Assembly (NCBI GenBank): GCA_013349485.1
Contig: DUZM01000199.1
Location: forward strand, 1-9,783
Reading direction: 5' to 3'
DNA length: 9,783 nucleotides
DNA from: Candidatus Hydrogenedentota bacterium
GTDB lineage: Bacteria > Hydrogenedentota > Hydrogenedentia > Hydrogenedentales > SLHB01
Shown here: positions 1 through 5,897 of the stretch, one piece after another
Layout of the letters: each line of letters starts with the position of its first letter
Numbering within the stretch: the stretch's first letter is position 1
The notes under the pieces: model-generated
Told to the model about the DNA's origin: nothing
Seen by the model: only the letters and a program-made list of their open reading frames with translations
Database searches by the model: none
Translations under genes and position numbers: made by a program

Positions 1-1
1 C

Positions 2-364
2 ACCTTCTCTGAAGAAATGGCCCCGGAACTGGCCGCCGAGCTGCGCTCGCAGTACGACGGCCTGAAGGACGAGGGCAAGGTGCCCGAAGAGCACGTGGCG
101 TTGTTCGACGAGCTCGTGGCGATTGGCGGCGCGGAAGAGGGCTCGGCTTGGGGCAAGATGCTGTGCCTTACCGTAGTTGTGTCGTCGCTCGAGGACGGCA
201 AAGTTACGGAAGCCGAAGTCGGCGTCCTCGAGGATGCCCGCGACTTGCTGCAAGAGAACCCGGATATCGGCCTGTTCGGGATGAGACGTTTTTTCGAACA
301 CCGTCCCGAAATGCAGGCCGAAATGCAACGATATCAGACTCGATATCCGCGGGGCGGGTACTGA
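2..364 (+). CDS. Hypothetical acidic helical protein, C-terminal part or complete small protein
   Basis: I do not recognise this gene. The reading frame is open to the first bases of the window (TFSEE before the first Met at position 17), so it may be the C-terminal end of a longer protein. Starting at ATG 17 it would be 115 residues, but only a weak purine stretch (gaagaa) precedes that codon. The product is rich in Glu, Ala and Leu and looks all-helical, without membrane segments or Cys clusters. The stretch around residues 56-80 (SSLEDGKVTEAEVGVLEDA) resembles the acidic helix-loop-helix of TerB-like proteins, but this is only a pattern resemblance. It ends in TGA at 362-364 and is followed by a 128-nt gap before the next gene on the same strand. 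Confidence 0.6.
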   Translation, partial: TFSEEMAPELAAELRSQYDGLKDEGKVPEEHVALFDELVAIGGAEEGSAWGKMLCLTVVVSSLEDGKVTEAEVGVLEDARDLLQENPDIGLFGMRRFFEHRPEMQAEMQRYQTRYPRGGY

Positions 365-492
365 GTATCTGGCTCGTAGGTTCAGATCCGTACCCTTGTA
401 AAGATACTACTTGACACGTGTGTCGGCTCGTACGCGGTTTTCAAATTCCAACTAAGAAGTGGGGAGACTGTACTCCACGGAAAGGGGCAAAA

Positions 493-1017
493 GTGATTGC
501 GCGCTCTGAGTTCGCCGAGCTAGCGAACGCCTTTCTCGAAGAAACCAAAGCGGCAATTGCTCAGGAATACCGACGCATCCAGCACTGCTTCGAACAACTT
601 ACAGACGAGCAGATATGGCTGCGTCCGGCTCCGCACGTCAACGCGATCGGCACGATTGTGCGCCACCTATGTGGCAACATGCGGCAATGGTTTCTGCACG
701 GCGTGGGTGGCGAAGAAGACGTCCGGTGCAGGCCTGCAGAGTTTGCCGACGCCGCCCCGATTCCGAGGAAGGAGCTTCTGGAACAGTTCGCGGATCTGCT
801 GCGTGATATTTACGACACGCTCGACGCCTTCGACGGGAGCCGCCTGCTCGAAGGACGACAAATCCAAGGGTCTGATACGAATGTCCTTTCGGCTATCTAC
901 AGCACCGTCACCCATCTGGAAGGACACGCACAGCAGATTGTCTACATCACTCACCTCTACCTCGGGGAAAAGTATTTGCCTTTCTGGCGGCCAGAATCCG
1001 CCGCACAGGGCGCGTGA
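493..1017 (+). CDS. DinB/DUF1572-like putative metal-dependent protein
   Basis: This 174-residue protein has the shape of the DinB/YfiT four-helix-bundle superfamily, whose members bind a divalent metal through three histidines and include thiol-S-transferases and many proteins of unknown role. The visible triad is H58 (IVRHLCGNM), H141 and H145 (TVTHLEGHAQQI). A helical N-terminus with the usual IWLRPAP-type turn (residues 41-47) precedes H58. The length matches the family. I chose the GTG at 493 because AAAGGGG lies about 5 nt upstream and the family alignment begins there. The frame is open back to an ATG at 418, which would add 25 residues unlike the family and has no ribosome site. Likely cytosolic. 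The gene converges with the flagellar gene on the other strand. Family call is firm; substrate is unknown. Confidence 0.82.
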   Translation: MIARSEFAELANAFLEETKAAIAQEYRRIQHCFEQLTDEQIWLRPAPHVNAIGTIVRHLCGNMRQWFLHGVGGEEDVRCRPAEFADAAPIPRKELLEQFADLLRDIYDTLDAFDGSRLLEGRQIQGSDTNVLSAIYSTVTHLEGHAQQIVYITHLYLGEKYLPFWRPESAAQGA

Positions 1018-1030
1018 GATACACCCCTTC

Positions 1031-1080
1031 TCCCTCTCTGGCCTCGCCGCAGAGGAAGACCTACCCAAACCGGAGAGGGA
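1031..1080. terminator. Stem-loop between convergent genes, possible bidirectional terminator
   Basis: The arms at 1031-1041 and 1070-1080 pair over 11 positions with one G-U wobble (plus-strand sense), around a 28-nt loop. The element lies 14 nt after the DinB-like stop and 25 nt beyond the stop of the convergent flagellar gene. Neither side has a U tract, so it is not a classic intrinsic terminator. Position and stem length make a transcript-end role plausible. Confidence 0.35.
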
Positions 1081-1104
1081 CTACTCGGAAAGGGCACCGG
1101 CGAA

Positions 1105-1806
1105 TCACCCGACGATGTTGATGAGTTCGCCGAGCATGTCGCTCTGTGCGCGAAAAGCATTGACGTTGGCTTGGAATGCGTGGCGATCCAGCACTGAATT
1201 GGTGGTTTCCCGGGCCAGATTCACGTTCGAACCCTGGACGGCCCCCGGGTAGAACTCCGTCGCCCCGGGCACGGCGACGGGCTCGCCGGAGGCCGGGGTT
1301 TGCCGATACAGGTTGCCGCCTATAGCTAGCAACCCGTCCGGGTTTGCGAACCGAAACACCTCGAGGCGGCCAACCATCTCAGGCCCCGCGCCACCCGGAA
1401 CCGTCGCGTATACGGCGCCGTCGCGGGTTACACTCACATGGGTTGCGTTGCCGGGCACCTGAATGGGCGGGTCTAGACGCGCGCCATCGGCCGTAACCAC
1501 CTCGCCGTCGGCGTTCAGACCGAAATGGCCGTCGCGCGTGAAGGCCGTGGCCCCGTCAGGCGCGCGGACACGGAAGAAACCGGCGCTGACGGCCACATCC
1601 ATGCTTTGACCCGTTACCTCGATTGGTCCGCTCGAGTCGTCCCGCGATATACTGCCGAGGGCCGCGCCCCCTGATGCGAGTTCGACGGACTCGGCGCGCG
1701 CTGCGCGGTATCCCGCCGTGCCCAGGTTCGCGACGTTGTGCGCAGTCACATCGTTGCGACGGAGCGCGTTGGCAATGCCCGAAGCGGAAATGTACAAACC
1801 TTCCAT
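1105..1806 (-). CDS. Flagellar basal-body rod protein of the FlgF/FlgG family
   Basis: This 233-residue protein belongs to the flagellar rod/hook family that assembles the distal rod in the periplasm after export by the flagellar type III system. The N-terminal rod motif is clear (residues 8-35, ASGIANALRRND followed by AHNVANLGTAGYR). The central FlgE/F/G core shows GPIEVTGQSMDVAVSAGFF (60-78) and FTRDGHFGLNADGEVV (89-104). The C-terminal part (GAVQGSNVNLARE, 188-200, then an amphipathic helix ending SDMLGELINIV) matches the end of FlgG. It is somewhat shorter than the roughly 260 residues of FlgG, mostly between core and C-terminus. FlgF and FlgG cannot be separated safely here. AGAGGAAA lies 5 nt before the ATG. 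No other flagellar gene is in the window. The gene stands alone on the minus strand behind a candidate promoter at 1880-1885. Confidence 0.88.
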   Translation of the reverse strand: MEGLYISASGIANALRRNDVTAHNVANLGTAGYRAARAESVELASGGAALGSISRDDSSGPIEVTGQSMDVAVSAGFFRVRAPDGATAFTRDGHFGLNADGEVVTADGARLDPPIQVPGNATHVSVTRDGAVYATVPGGAGPEMVGRLEVFRFANPDGLLAIGGNLYRQTPASGEPVAVPGATEFYPGAVQGSNVNLARETTNSVLDRHAFQANVNAFRAQSDMLGELINIVG

Positions 1807-1879
1807 GGCGTTTCCTCTTTTGGCCGCAATTATCGAGAACCCGTCTTCCGACCCCCGAGTTCAATGGGCTTCTTCAGAG

Positions 1880-1925
1880 ATTATACCACGTAAGAGTGTT
1901 AATGAAAGCCTCGGCGTGGTATAAT
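1880..1925. promoter_or_regulatory. Symmetric divergent extended -10 promoters in an 11-bp inverted repeat
   Basis: ATTATACCACG (1880-1890) and CGTGGTATAAT (1915-1925) form a perfect 11-bp inverted repeat with a 24-nt spacer. Each arm reads TGGTATAAT outward, a consensus extended -10 (TGnTATAAT): on the plus strand the -10 is at 1920-1925, on the minus strand at 1885-1880. The -35 zones overlap and are poor (CTTTCA for minus, TGTTAA for plus), as is tolerated by extended -10 promoters. The minus promoter would give the flagellar gene a leader of about 67 nt. The plus promoter would read toward the gene at 2193. The same palindrome could also be a protein-binding operator. Confidence 0.5.
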
Positions 1926-2028
1926 GCTTATCGGTAAAGCCAAAGGCCTTTATCACGGCTGCTCACCACAGCGGCCGGGCTCGTCTCTTATGGGGGGTGT
2001 TTTCCCAACGTGAAGTCAATCATTAACT

Positions 2029-2059
2029 CAGACATTGTGCGGCCGCACGTTCATATAAT
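2029..2059 (+). promoter_or_regulatory. Candidate sigma-70-type promoter with palindromic spacer
   Basis: CAGACA (2029-2034, four of six matches to TTGACA) and a perfect TATAAT (2054-2059) are separated by 19 nt, slightly long. The spacer contains the perfect 12-bp palindrome GTGCGGCCGCAC (2037-2048), well placed for a repressor or activator dimer. Transcription would start near 2066 and give the gene at 2193 a leader of roughly 127 nt. Confidence 0.35.
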
Positions 2060-2192
2060 TGGGTTTCGTCGTTTTCGCGAATAACTGCCCAAGGGGTGAT
2101 GGGTCTAGTCGGCGGCGCCTGGCTGCCTTGACGGAAACAACGAGCACGTACAGGTTTGTCTGGCGCCAGCGCAAACGGGGGAGGTCGAGGTC

Positions 2193-2627
2193 ATGTGGGG
2201 GAGAAAATCAAAGGGGACGCTTCGGGCCAAAGAGTTCGTCCTTGAGGACGCCGAGGGGAATGAGCGCGCGGCCATTCGCGTTGACGCCGCGCATAACACG
2301 CGTCTCGAGTTTAAGGACGAGCAGGGCAATGTCGGGCTCTTTATTGGGCTGACTGCCGCGGGCACACCGCGAGTTTGGCTATCCTACGCCGGAGGCAAAG
2401 GCTCGATACAACTCGAGGCAAACAACCGACTGTCGACCGCAGGCCTTATCATCGCCGGTACAACCGGCAAGGCCCAAGTATTGCTCGGCGTGGCTCGGAA
2501 CGGTTTGCCCGCCATCGCCCTGCTCGACCCAGAGGGAAACGTTGTTTTTCCACACGACGTAAACGGTAAGAATGGCGCCGCCAATTCCTCCCCCGGCATC
2601 GATTGGGACCAACTACTCAGCAAATAA
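2193..2627 (+). CDS. Hypothetical small repeat protein with Asp-x-x-Gly-Asn beta-type repeats
   Basis: I do not recognise a named family. The 144-residue product has three similar units in which a hydrophobic strand is followed by a D-x-x-G-N turn: FVLEDAEGN (15-23), LEFKDEQGN (38-46) and IALLDPEGN (108-116), each followed by another hydrophobic strand. Between them is a Gly- and Ser-rich middle. This alternation suggests a small beta-sheet or beta-solenoid fold. No signal peptide or membrane segment is visible, and the N-terminus is basic (MWGRKSKG). The ATG at 2193 is supported by GGGGAGG about 8 nt upstream. The C-terminus (SSPGIDWDQLLSK) looks like a free helical tail. The gene is monocistronic and converges with the glycosyltransferase gene. 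Function unknown. Confidence 0.75.
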   Translation: MWGRKSKGTLRAKEFVLEDAEGNERAAIRVDAAHNTRLEFKDEQGNVGLFIGLTAAGTPRVWLSYAGGKGSIQLEANNRLSTAGLIIAGTTGKAQVLLGVARNGLPAIALLDPEGNVVFPHDVNGKNGAANSSPGIDWDQLLSK

Positions 2628-2650
2628 CGCGCGTCACGGAGTCGTGGTGT

Positions 2651-2680
2651 CCGTGCCAGGCCGTGTTCGTCCGTGTTCTT
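2651..2680. repeat. Three 10-bp repeats starting CCGTG in the convergent intergenic gap
   Basis: CCGTGCCAGG, CCGTGTTCGT and CCGTGTTCTT follow one another without gaps, and a weaker TCGTG precedes them at 2642-2646. They lie in the 96-nt gap between two convergent genes. On the reverse strand the repeat reads as the peptide NTDEHG, a signature I associate from general knowledge with short dispersed intergenic repeats in many environmental bacterial genomes. No clear hairpin terminator is seen in the gap. Confidence 0.5.
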
Positions 2681-2723
2681 ACGATGGAGCAGGGACGGAA
2701 TAATGAACAGTAGCGACGGCGTC

Positions 2724-3695
2724 CTAGTCCCCGGCCCCGCTCTTCTCGTGGTCAAGTACCTCGCGCACGACGAACGGCGGCTGTTCGCGGACTTCCCGGT
2801 ATACTCGTCCGAGATACTCGCCGAGAATTCCTATCGAAACCAATTGCACGCCCGCGAAAAAGGCAATCGCCAGCACGATGAGCCACGTGTCGTTGTCGGC
2901 GCCCTCGAAACCGAGCAGCCGCGTTGCGGCCAGCCACAGCAACGCCGCCCCGCTGGGCAAGGCAAACACCCACCCAACGTAGAAGGCGAATCGCAGCGGC
3001 ATCATTGTGAAGTTACAGATGAAGTTCAACCCCAAAGCGATCAACTGCGGCAACGTGTACTTGCTCTTGCCGGCCCGGCGCGCCGCGTGCGCCACCGGCA
3101 CCTCGCCGTAGCGGCCGTAGCTGAGCCACGCGAATAACCCGCTGAGGTACTTCGACTTGTCGTTGAACAGGTTGATCGACTCGACAAAACGCCGATCGAG
3201 CGCCGTGAACCCCGTTGCACTGTCGGGCACATCAATACCCGTAATACGATACAACAGGTGGGACATGCACCAGGAGCCCACGCGGCGCAGCAGCGGATCG
3301 ATGCGGTGGGTGCGCACGCCGTAGACGATGTCATAGCCCTCGCGGAGTTTGTCGACTACTTTGGCGATTTCTTCGGGCGCCACTTGAAGATCGGCATCGA
3401 GAAGAACCACCGCGTTCCCACTCGCATGCTGAAATCCGGCCGATATGGCCATCTGCTGGCCGAAATTCCGTGCAAACCGGATTACGCGAACCGCTGCATC
3501 GCCTTCGAAAAGCCTTTTGAGCGCGTCGAACGACGCGTCCGTGCTGCCGTCCTCGACAAAGAGAATCTCATACGTTTTCCCGCAGTCCTTGAGCGTGCTC
3601 GTCAGCCGCTCGTAAAGGATCTGTAAGTTGTCCTCTTCGTTGAAAACCGGGATTACTACGCTCAAATCGGGCCGGGCACGAGTCTGGTCGCTCAC
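2724..3695 (-). CDS. Family 2 glycosyltransferase, GtrB/DPM1-like, membrane-anchored
   Basis: This 323-residue enzyme should transfer a sugar from a nucleotide donor to a polyprenyl phosphate at the inner face of the membrane, as GtrB, ArnC and dolichol-phosphate mannose synthases do. The GT-A domain shows VVIPVFNEEDN (13-23), VEDGSTD (47-53) and the metal-binding LDADLQ (99-104, DxD as D100 and D102). GKSKYT (209-214) is the usual basic stretch before the membrane part. Two hydrophobic segments follow at about 232-260 and 271-292, then GEYLGRVYREV (292-302), typical of the family end. I chose the GTG at 3695 because AGAGGAA lies 7 nt upstream and the domain begins ten residues later. Longer frames run into the heptamer repeat and are not real. 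It follows the ATP-grasp gene after 141 nt. Sugar and acceptor are not known. Confidence 0.9.
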   Translation of the reverse strand: MSDQTRARPDLSVVIPVFNEEDNLQILYERLTSTLKDCGKTYEILFVEDGSTDASFDALKRLFEGDAAVRVIRFARNFGQQMAISAGFQHASGNAVVLLDADLQVAPEEIAKVVDKLREGYDIVYGVRTHRIDPLLRRVGSWCMSHLLYRITGIDVPDSATGFTALDRRFVESINLFNDKSKYLSGLFAWLSYGRYGEVPVAHAARRAGKSKYTLPQLIALGLNFICNFTMMPLRFAFYVGWVFALPSGAALLWLAATRLLGFEGADNDTWLIVLAIAFFAGVQLVSIGILGEYLGRVYREVREQPPFVVREVLDHEKSGAGD

Positions 3696-3753
3696 CGGGA
3701 TGTTCCTCTTGACTGTACGTGGCGGCCGCCGGGCTCGAGCGGCCAAGTCGCCG

Positions 3754-3795
3754 AACCGACAACCAGAAACCAAGAACCAAGAACCAGAAACCAAG
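3754..3795. repeat. Tandem 7-bp repeat, five clean copies plus one degenerate
   Basis: On the plus strand the units are AACCGAC (degenerate, 3754-3760), AACCAGA, AACCAAG, AACCAAG, AACCAGA and AACCAAG, all in register to 3795. They lie in the gap between the ATP-grasp and glycosyltransferase genes, 59 nt upstream of the glycosyltransferase GTG. Read on the minus strand they encode the spurious peptide MVSGSWFLVSG. Such heptamer arrays are prone to copy-number change. Confidence 0.75.
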
Positions 3796-3812
3796 CGCCC
3801 CGATTCTGCATG

Positions 3813-3833
3813 GTTGACGTGAGTCGCGTCAAC
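3813..3833 (-). terminator. Perfect 7-bp hairpin directly after the ATP-grasp stop codon
   Basis: GTTGACG (3813-3819) and CGTCAAC (3827-3833) pair perfectly around a 7-nt loop. On the minus strand the stem begins 3 nt after the TGA of the ATP-grasp gene. No U tract follows, so full termination is doubtful. It may protect the 3' end of the upstream operon mRNA or attenuate read-through into the glycosyltransferase gene. Confidence 0.4.
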
Positions 3834-3836
3834 TTG

Positions 3837-5027
3837 TCAGCACTCGATGGCGATCAACCCTACGGCATGTTCAAGATTTCGCGCCGCCTCGCCGCGATCG
3901 GCGCCGTCCGCAATCACGTAGCCCACCCGGTGGTCGCTGTGCTGCAACGGGAAGACGATGTCGCCCGGACCTACATTGACAACGGCATCGACGACCCCCG
4001 GGGCGGCGCGCGCGTCGTCAATCCCCGTCACCGAGCGGACGCGCCCGGGCCGTGCGTCGAGAAACCGTATGGCCGCGGCGCGGGATCGGGTTCGCTCGAG
4101 GTCGGGCCGTTTCCCGAGGGCCAAGTCGATTGCCGCACGTACCAGATCGATTCCCGTCGCCAGCGGCGCCAGATGAGACGCGATGCATCCGCCGGCCAAA
4201 CGCGCGCCCAGTTCGACGAGCCTAACGCCGTCCTTCGTCGCAAACAGTTCGCAGTGAGACGCGCCCGACTCGATGCCGAAAGCCGCGATAATCTCCCGGA
4301 AGGCCGTTTCCAGGGCGTCTGCCGCGTCGCCCGGGAGGTCGGCGGGAATTGTGTGGCCTATCTCGGCGCAGAAGGGCGGGGGACACGTCATCTTGTCCGT
4401 GATGGCGACGAGTTCTGTCTCGCCGCCAAACGTGATGCCCTCGAGGCTGACCTCGCGCCCCGCTAGGCGCTCTTCGGCAACAAGTACGCCGTCCTTCGAA
4501 AAACTCTGCGCATATTGAAACGCTTTTTCGAGCATTGCCGCGGCCTCGACGCGGATGACGCCTTTGCTGCCGTTGCCCTCCTGCGGTTTCAGCACCAAGG
4601 GGAGCCCCACCTGGTCGACGGCCCGGGCCAACCCGCTTACGGATGACAGCGCGCAGAACTTCGGACAGTACTGCGGCAGGGCCGCCGCCAGTCTTTTCCG
4701 CGCCAGGACCTTGTTCCGCGTTCGGAGCGCGGTTTCATAGGGCAGCCCCGGCAATCCGAGCGCGTTGGCAACCACCGCGCACGGAACCACGCACGGGTCG
4801 TTGGCAATCGAAACGACCGCGCTGACCGCGTGCCGTTTGCCGACGTCGATCGCCTTGTCCAGGTCCGTGGGATCGACCGCCTCGGCAATGTCGGCCAACG
4901 CGAGTCCAGGGGCCGCGGGACGGCGATCGATAGCCACGACCTCGAGACCCATGGAATGGGCCGTGCGGATCGCGGGCACTTGAAAGGAGCCCGCCGGCAT
5001 AACGAGTATGCGCTGCCTCGCCGCCAC
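3837..5027 (-). CDS. ATP-grasp domain carbon-nitrogen ligase-like protein
   Basis: This 396-residue protein has a PurK/CarB/PylC-like ATP-grasp layout. Such enzymes activate a carboxylate as an acyl-phosphate with ATP and join it to an amine or thiol. The N-terminal pre-grasp fold starts ILVMPAGSFQVPAI (7-20). K106 lies in TRNKVLARKRL. PLVLKPQEGNGSKGV (143-157) gives the ATP-binding Lys (K147) and glycine loop. VAEERLAGREVSLEG (183-197) is the hinge, and CELFATKDG followed by VELGARLAGG (259-280) supplies the Mg ligands E260 and E272. The usual E-x-N-x-R is E-L-G-A-R here, which occurs in some family branches. The start is GTG at 5027 with GGAGGG about 7 nt upstream, inside the end of the amidohydrolase gene. 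Only 3 nt separate the two genes, indicating translational coupling. Substrate unknown. Confidence 0.85.
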   Translation of the reverse strand: MAARQRILVMPAGSFQVPAIRTAHSMGLEVVAIDRRPAAPGLALADIAEAVDPTDLDKAIDVGKRHAVSAVVSIANDPCVVPCAVVANALGLPGLPYETALRTRNKVLARKRLAAALPQYCPKFCALSSVSGLARAVDQVGLPLVLKPQEGNGSKGVIRVEAAAMLEKAFQYAQSFSKDGVLVAEERLAGREVSLEGITFGGETELVAITDKMTCPPPFCAEIGHTIPADLPGDAADALETAFREIIAAFGIESGASHCELFATKDGVRLVELGARLAGGCIASHLAPLATGIDLVRAAIDLALGKRPDLERTRSRAAAIRFLDARPGRVRSVTGIDDARAAPGVVDAVVNVGPGDIVFPLQHSDHRVGYVIADGADRGEAARNLEHAVGLIAIEC

Positions 5028-5030
5028 GGC

Positions 5031-5822
5031 CTACCCTCCGACTAGAGAAAGAAAAGTCCCGCTGAATATACAGCCGAGTTCTTCTTTCGAGAACCCGTGT
5101 GTCTCGAAAATGGCCTTGCTCGCGATATAGCACTCGTGGAGGGGATGTTGCGGATGATCGGATCCGTATATCAGGCGCTTGGCGCCGACTTGTTTGAGCG
5201 CGAACATGAACTGATCCTCGAACGGGGTACCGTGAAAGTAGGTGAGCGAAACGGATACATCGAGGTAGACGTTGTCGTTTGCGACGGCGACCGCCAGCGC
5301 ATCGAGGAACCGGAAACCGCCGGCGTGACACATGATAATTGTCGCTGCCGGGACACGTTTGCAGAGCGCATCGATATTGAGCGGCAATTGATCCCGCAAC
5401 GGCGTCGGTTTCCACAGCAGGCAGTCAATGGCTACCGGAACGCCGAGCTCCGCTGCCTTCTCCACGACGGGGACAATCCGCGGATCGTCTGCGGCGATGC
5501 CCTGAAAACGGGGATGAAGCTTCAGCCCTTTAAGGCCATAGCCCGTAACGGCGTGTTCGAGTCGTCTTGCGGCGTCGCCGTGTTCGAGCGGGTGCACGGA
5601 GGCGAATCCGATCAGTTTGTCGGGGGCTTTGGCGCACCACTCCGCCACAAAACAGTTCTCCGTCCGTTTGGCGTAAGGCGAGTCCGCCGCCAAAGGCAGG
5701 ACCACGGCCTTGTCGACCTCACTCTCGGCCAAGTCGTTGAGGAGGCGCTCCGGGGTAGCGTCGAATTCCGGACCGTAGGCATCTTTCTCAGGATGAATGT
5801 GGGTATGCGCGTCAATGATCAT
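5031..5822 (-). CDS. Amidohydrolase_2 family (TIM-barrel) metal-dependent hydrolase
   Basis: This 263-residue protein is an amidohydrolase_2-type TIM barrel, a family of metal-dependent hydrolases and decarboxylases. It opens with MIIDAHTHIHPE, giving the strand-1 H6-x-H8 pair. KGLKLHPRFQG (98-108) with K101 and H103, IIMCHAGG (162-169) with H166, and LIYGSDHP (217-224) with the catalytic Asp D222 are all present and in order. The strand-5 position usually held by His reads VAIDCLLW (130-137), with Asp in its place. Length is normal for the family and there is no signal peptide. The ATG at 5822 has a weak GGGGGT upstream. It stands 75 nt after the radical SAM gene and 3 nt before the ATP-grasp gene. 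The reaction is not predictable beyond hydrolysis or decarboxylation. Confidence 0.87.
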   Translation of the reverse strand: MIIDAHTHIHPEKDAYGPEFDATPERLLNDLAESEVDKAVVLPLAADSPYAKRTENCFVAEWCAKAPDKLIGFASVHPLEHGDAARRLEHAVTGYGLKGLKLHPRFQGIAADDPRIVPVVEKAAELGVPVAIDCLLWKPTPLRDQLPLNIDALCKRVPAATIIMCHAGGFRFLDALAVAVANDNVYLDVSVSLTYFHGTPFEDQFMFALKQVGAKRLIYGSDHPQHPLHECYIASKAIFETHGFSKEELGCIFSGTFLSLVGG

Positions 5823-5859
5823 TGACCCCCATCCTTCGCGCTCGTACTCGTACTAGCCT

Positions 5860-5874
5860 TCATGATCGTCATGA
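5860..5874. repeat. TCATGA-TCG-TCATGA double palindrome in the radical SAM/amidohydrolase gap
   Basis: Two copies of the self-complementary hexamer TCATGA flank TCG, so the site is both a direct and an inverted repeat. It lies about mid-gap in the 75-nt spacer upstream of the amidohydrolase start. It could be a small operator or an mRNA hairpin, or chance. Confidence 0.3.
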
Positions 5875-5897
5875 CAAGCATTACGAATGAGTCGCCG

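Larger units (their letters stand above)
1807..2192. other. Intergenic regulatory region between divergent genes (386 nt)
   Basis: This gap separates the minus-strand flagellar gene from the plus-strand repeat-protein gene and has no convincing gene. It holds the symmetric double promoter at 1880-1925, a small hairpin at 1935-1951 (taaag/cttta and cc/gg arms closed by AAA, one bulged C), a G-run/C-run pair at 1991-2006, and a second candidate promoter with a palindromic spacer at 2029-2059. The stretch 1931-1982 has several short pairings but I cannot match it to a known riboswitch. Confidence 0.6.

Noticed and set aside
411..446. Perfect TTGACA (411-416) upstream of the DinB-like gene as a promoter
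   Set aside because: No -10-like hexamer lies at 16-19 nt spacing; the next A/T-rich hexamer is 24 nt away. The palindrome ACACGTGT at 414-421 may be chance.
557..1252. 231-residue plus-strand open frame overlapping the DinB-like gene
   Set aside because: It overlaps the DinB-like gene in another frame and runs across its stop and the hairpin into the flagellar gene. Its composition (Ser/Thr/Arg-rich) is that of an out-of-frame shadow.
1931..1990. Possible c-di-GMP (GEMM-type) riboswitch, suggested by GGTAAAGCC and GCGGCCGGGCT
   Set aside because: The conserved first arm (GCAAACC-type) and the paired core are missing, and the local hairpins do not form the expected three-way fold.
4735..5415. 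226-residue minus-strand open frame across the amidohydrolase/ATP-grasp junction
   Set aside because: It lies in a different frame from two well-supported genes, is Arg-rich and has no family motif.
5097..5825. 242-residue plus-strand open frame opposite the amidohydrolase
   Set aside because: It is the antisense of a gene with all family motifs. Long antisense frames are expected at this GC content.
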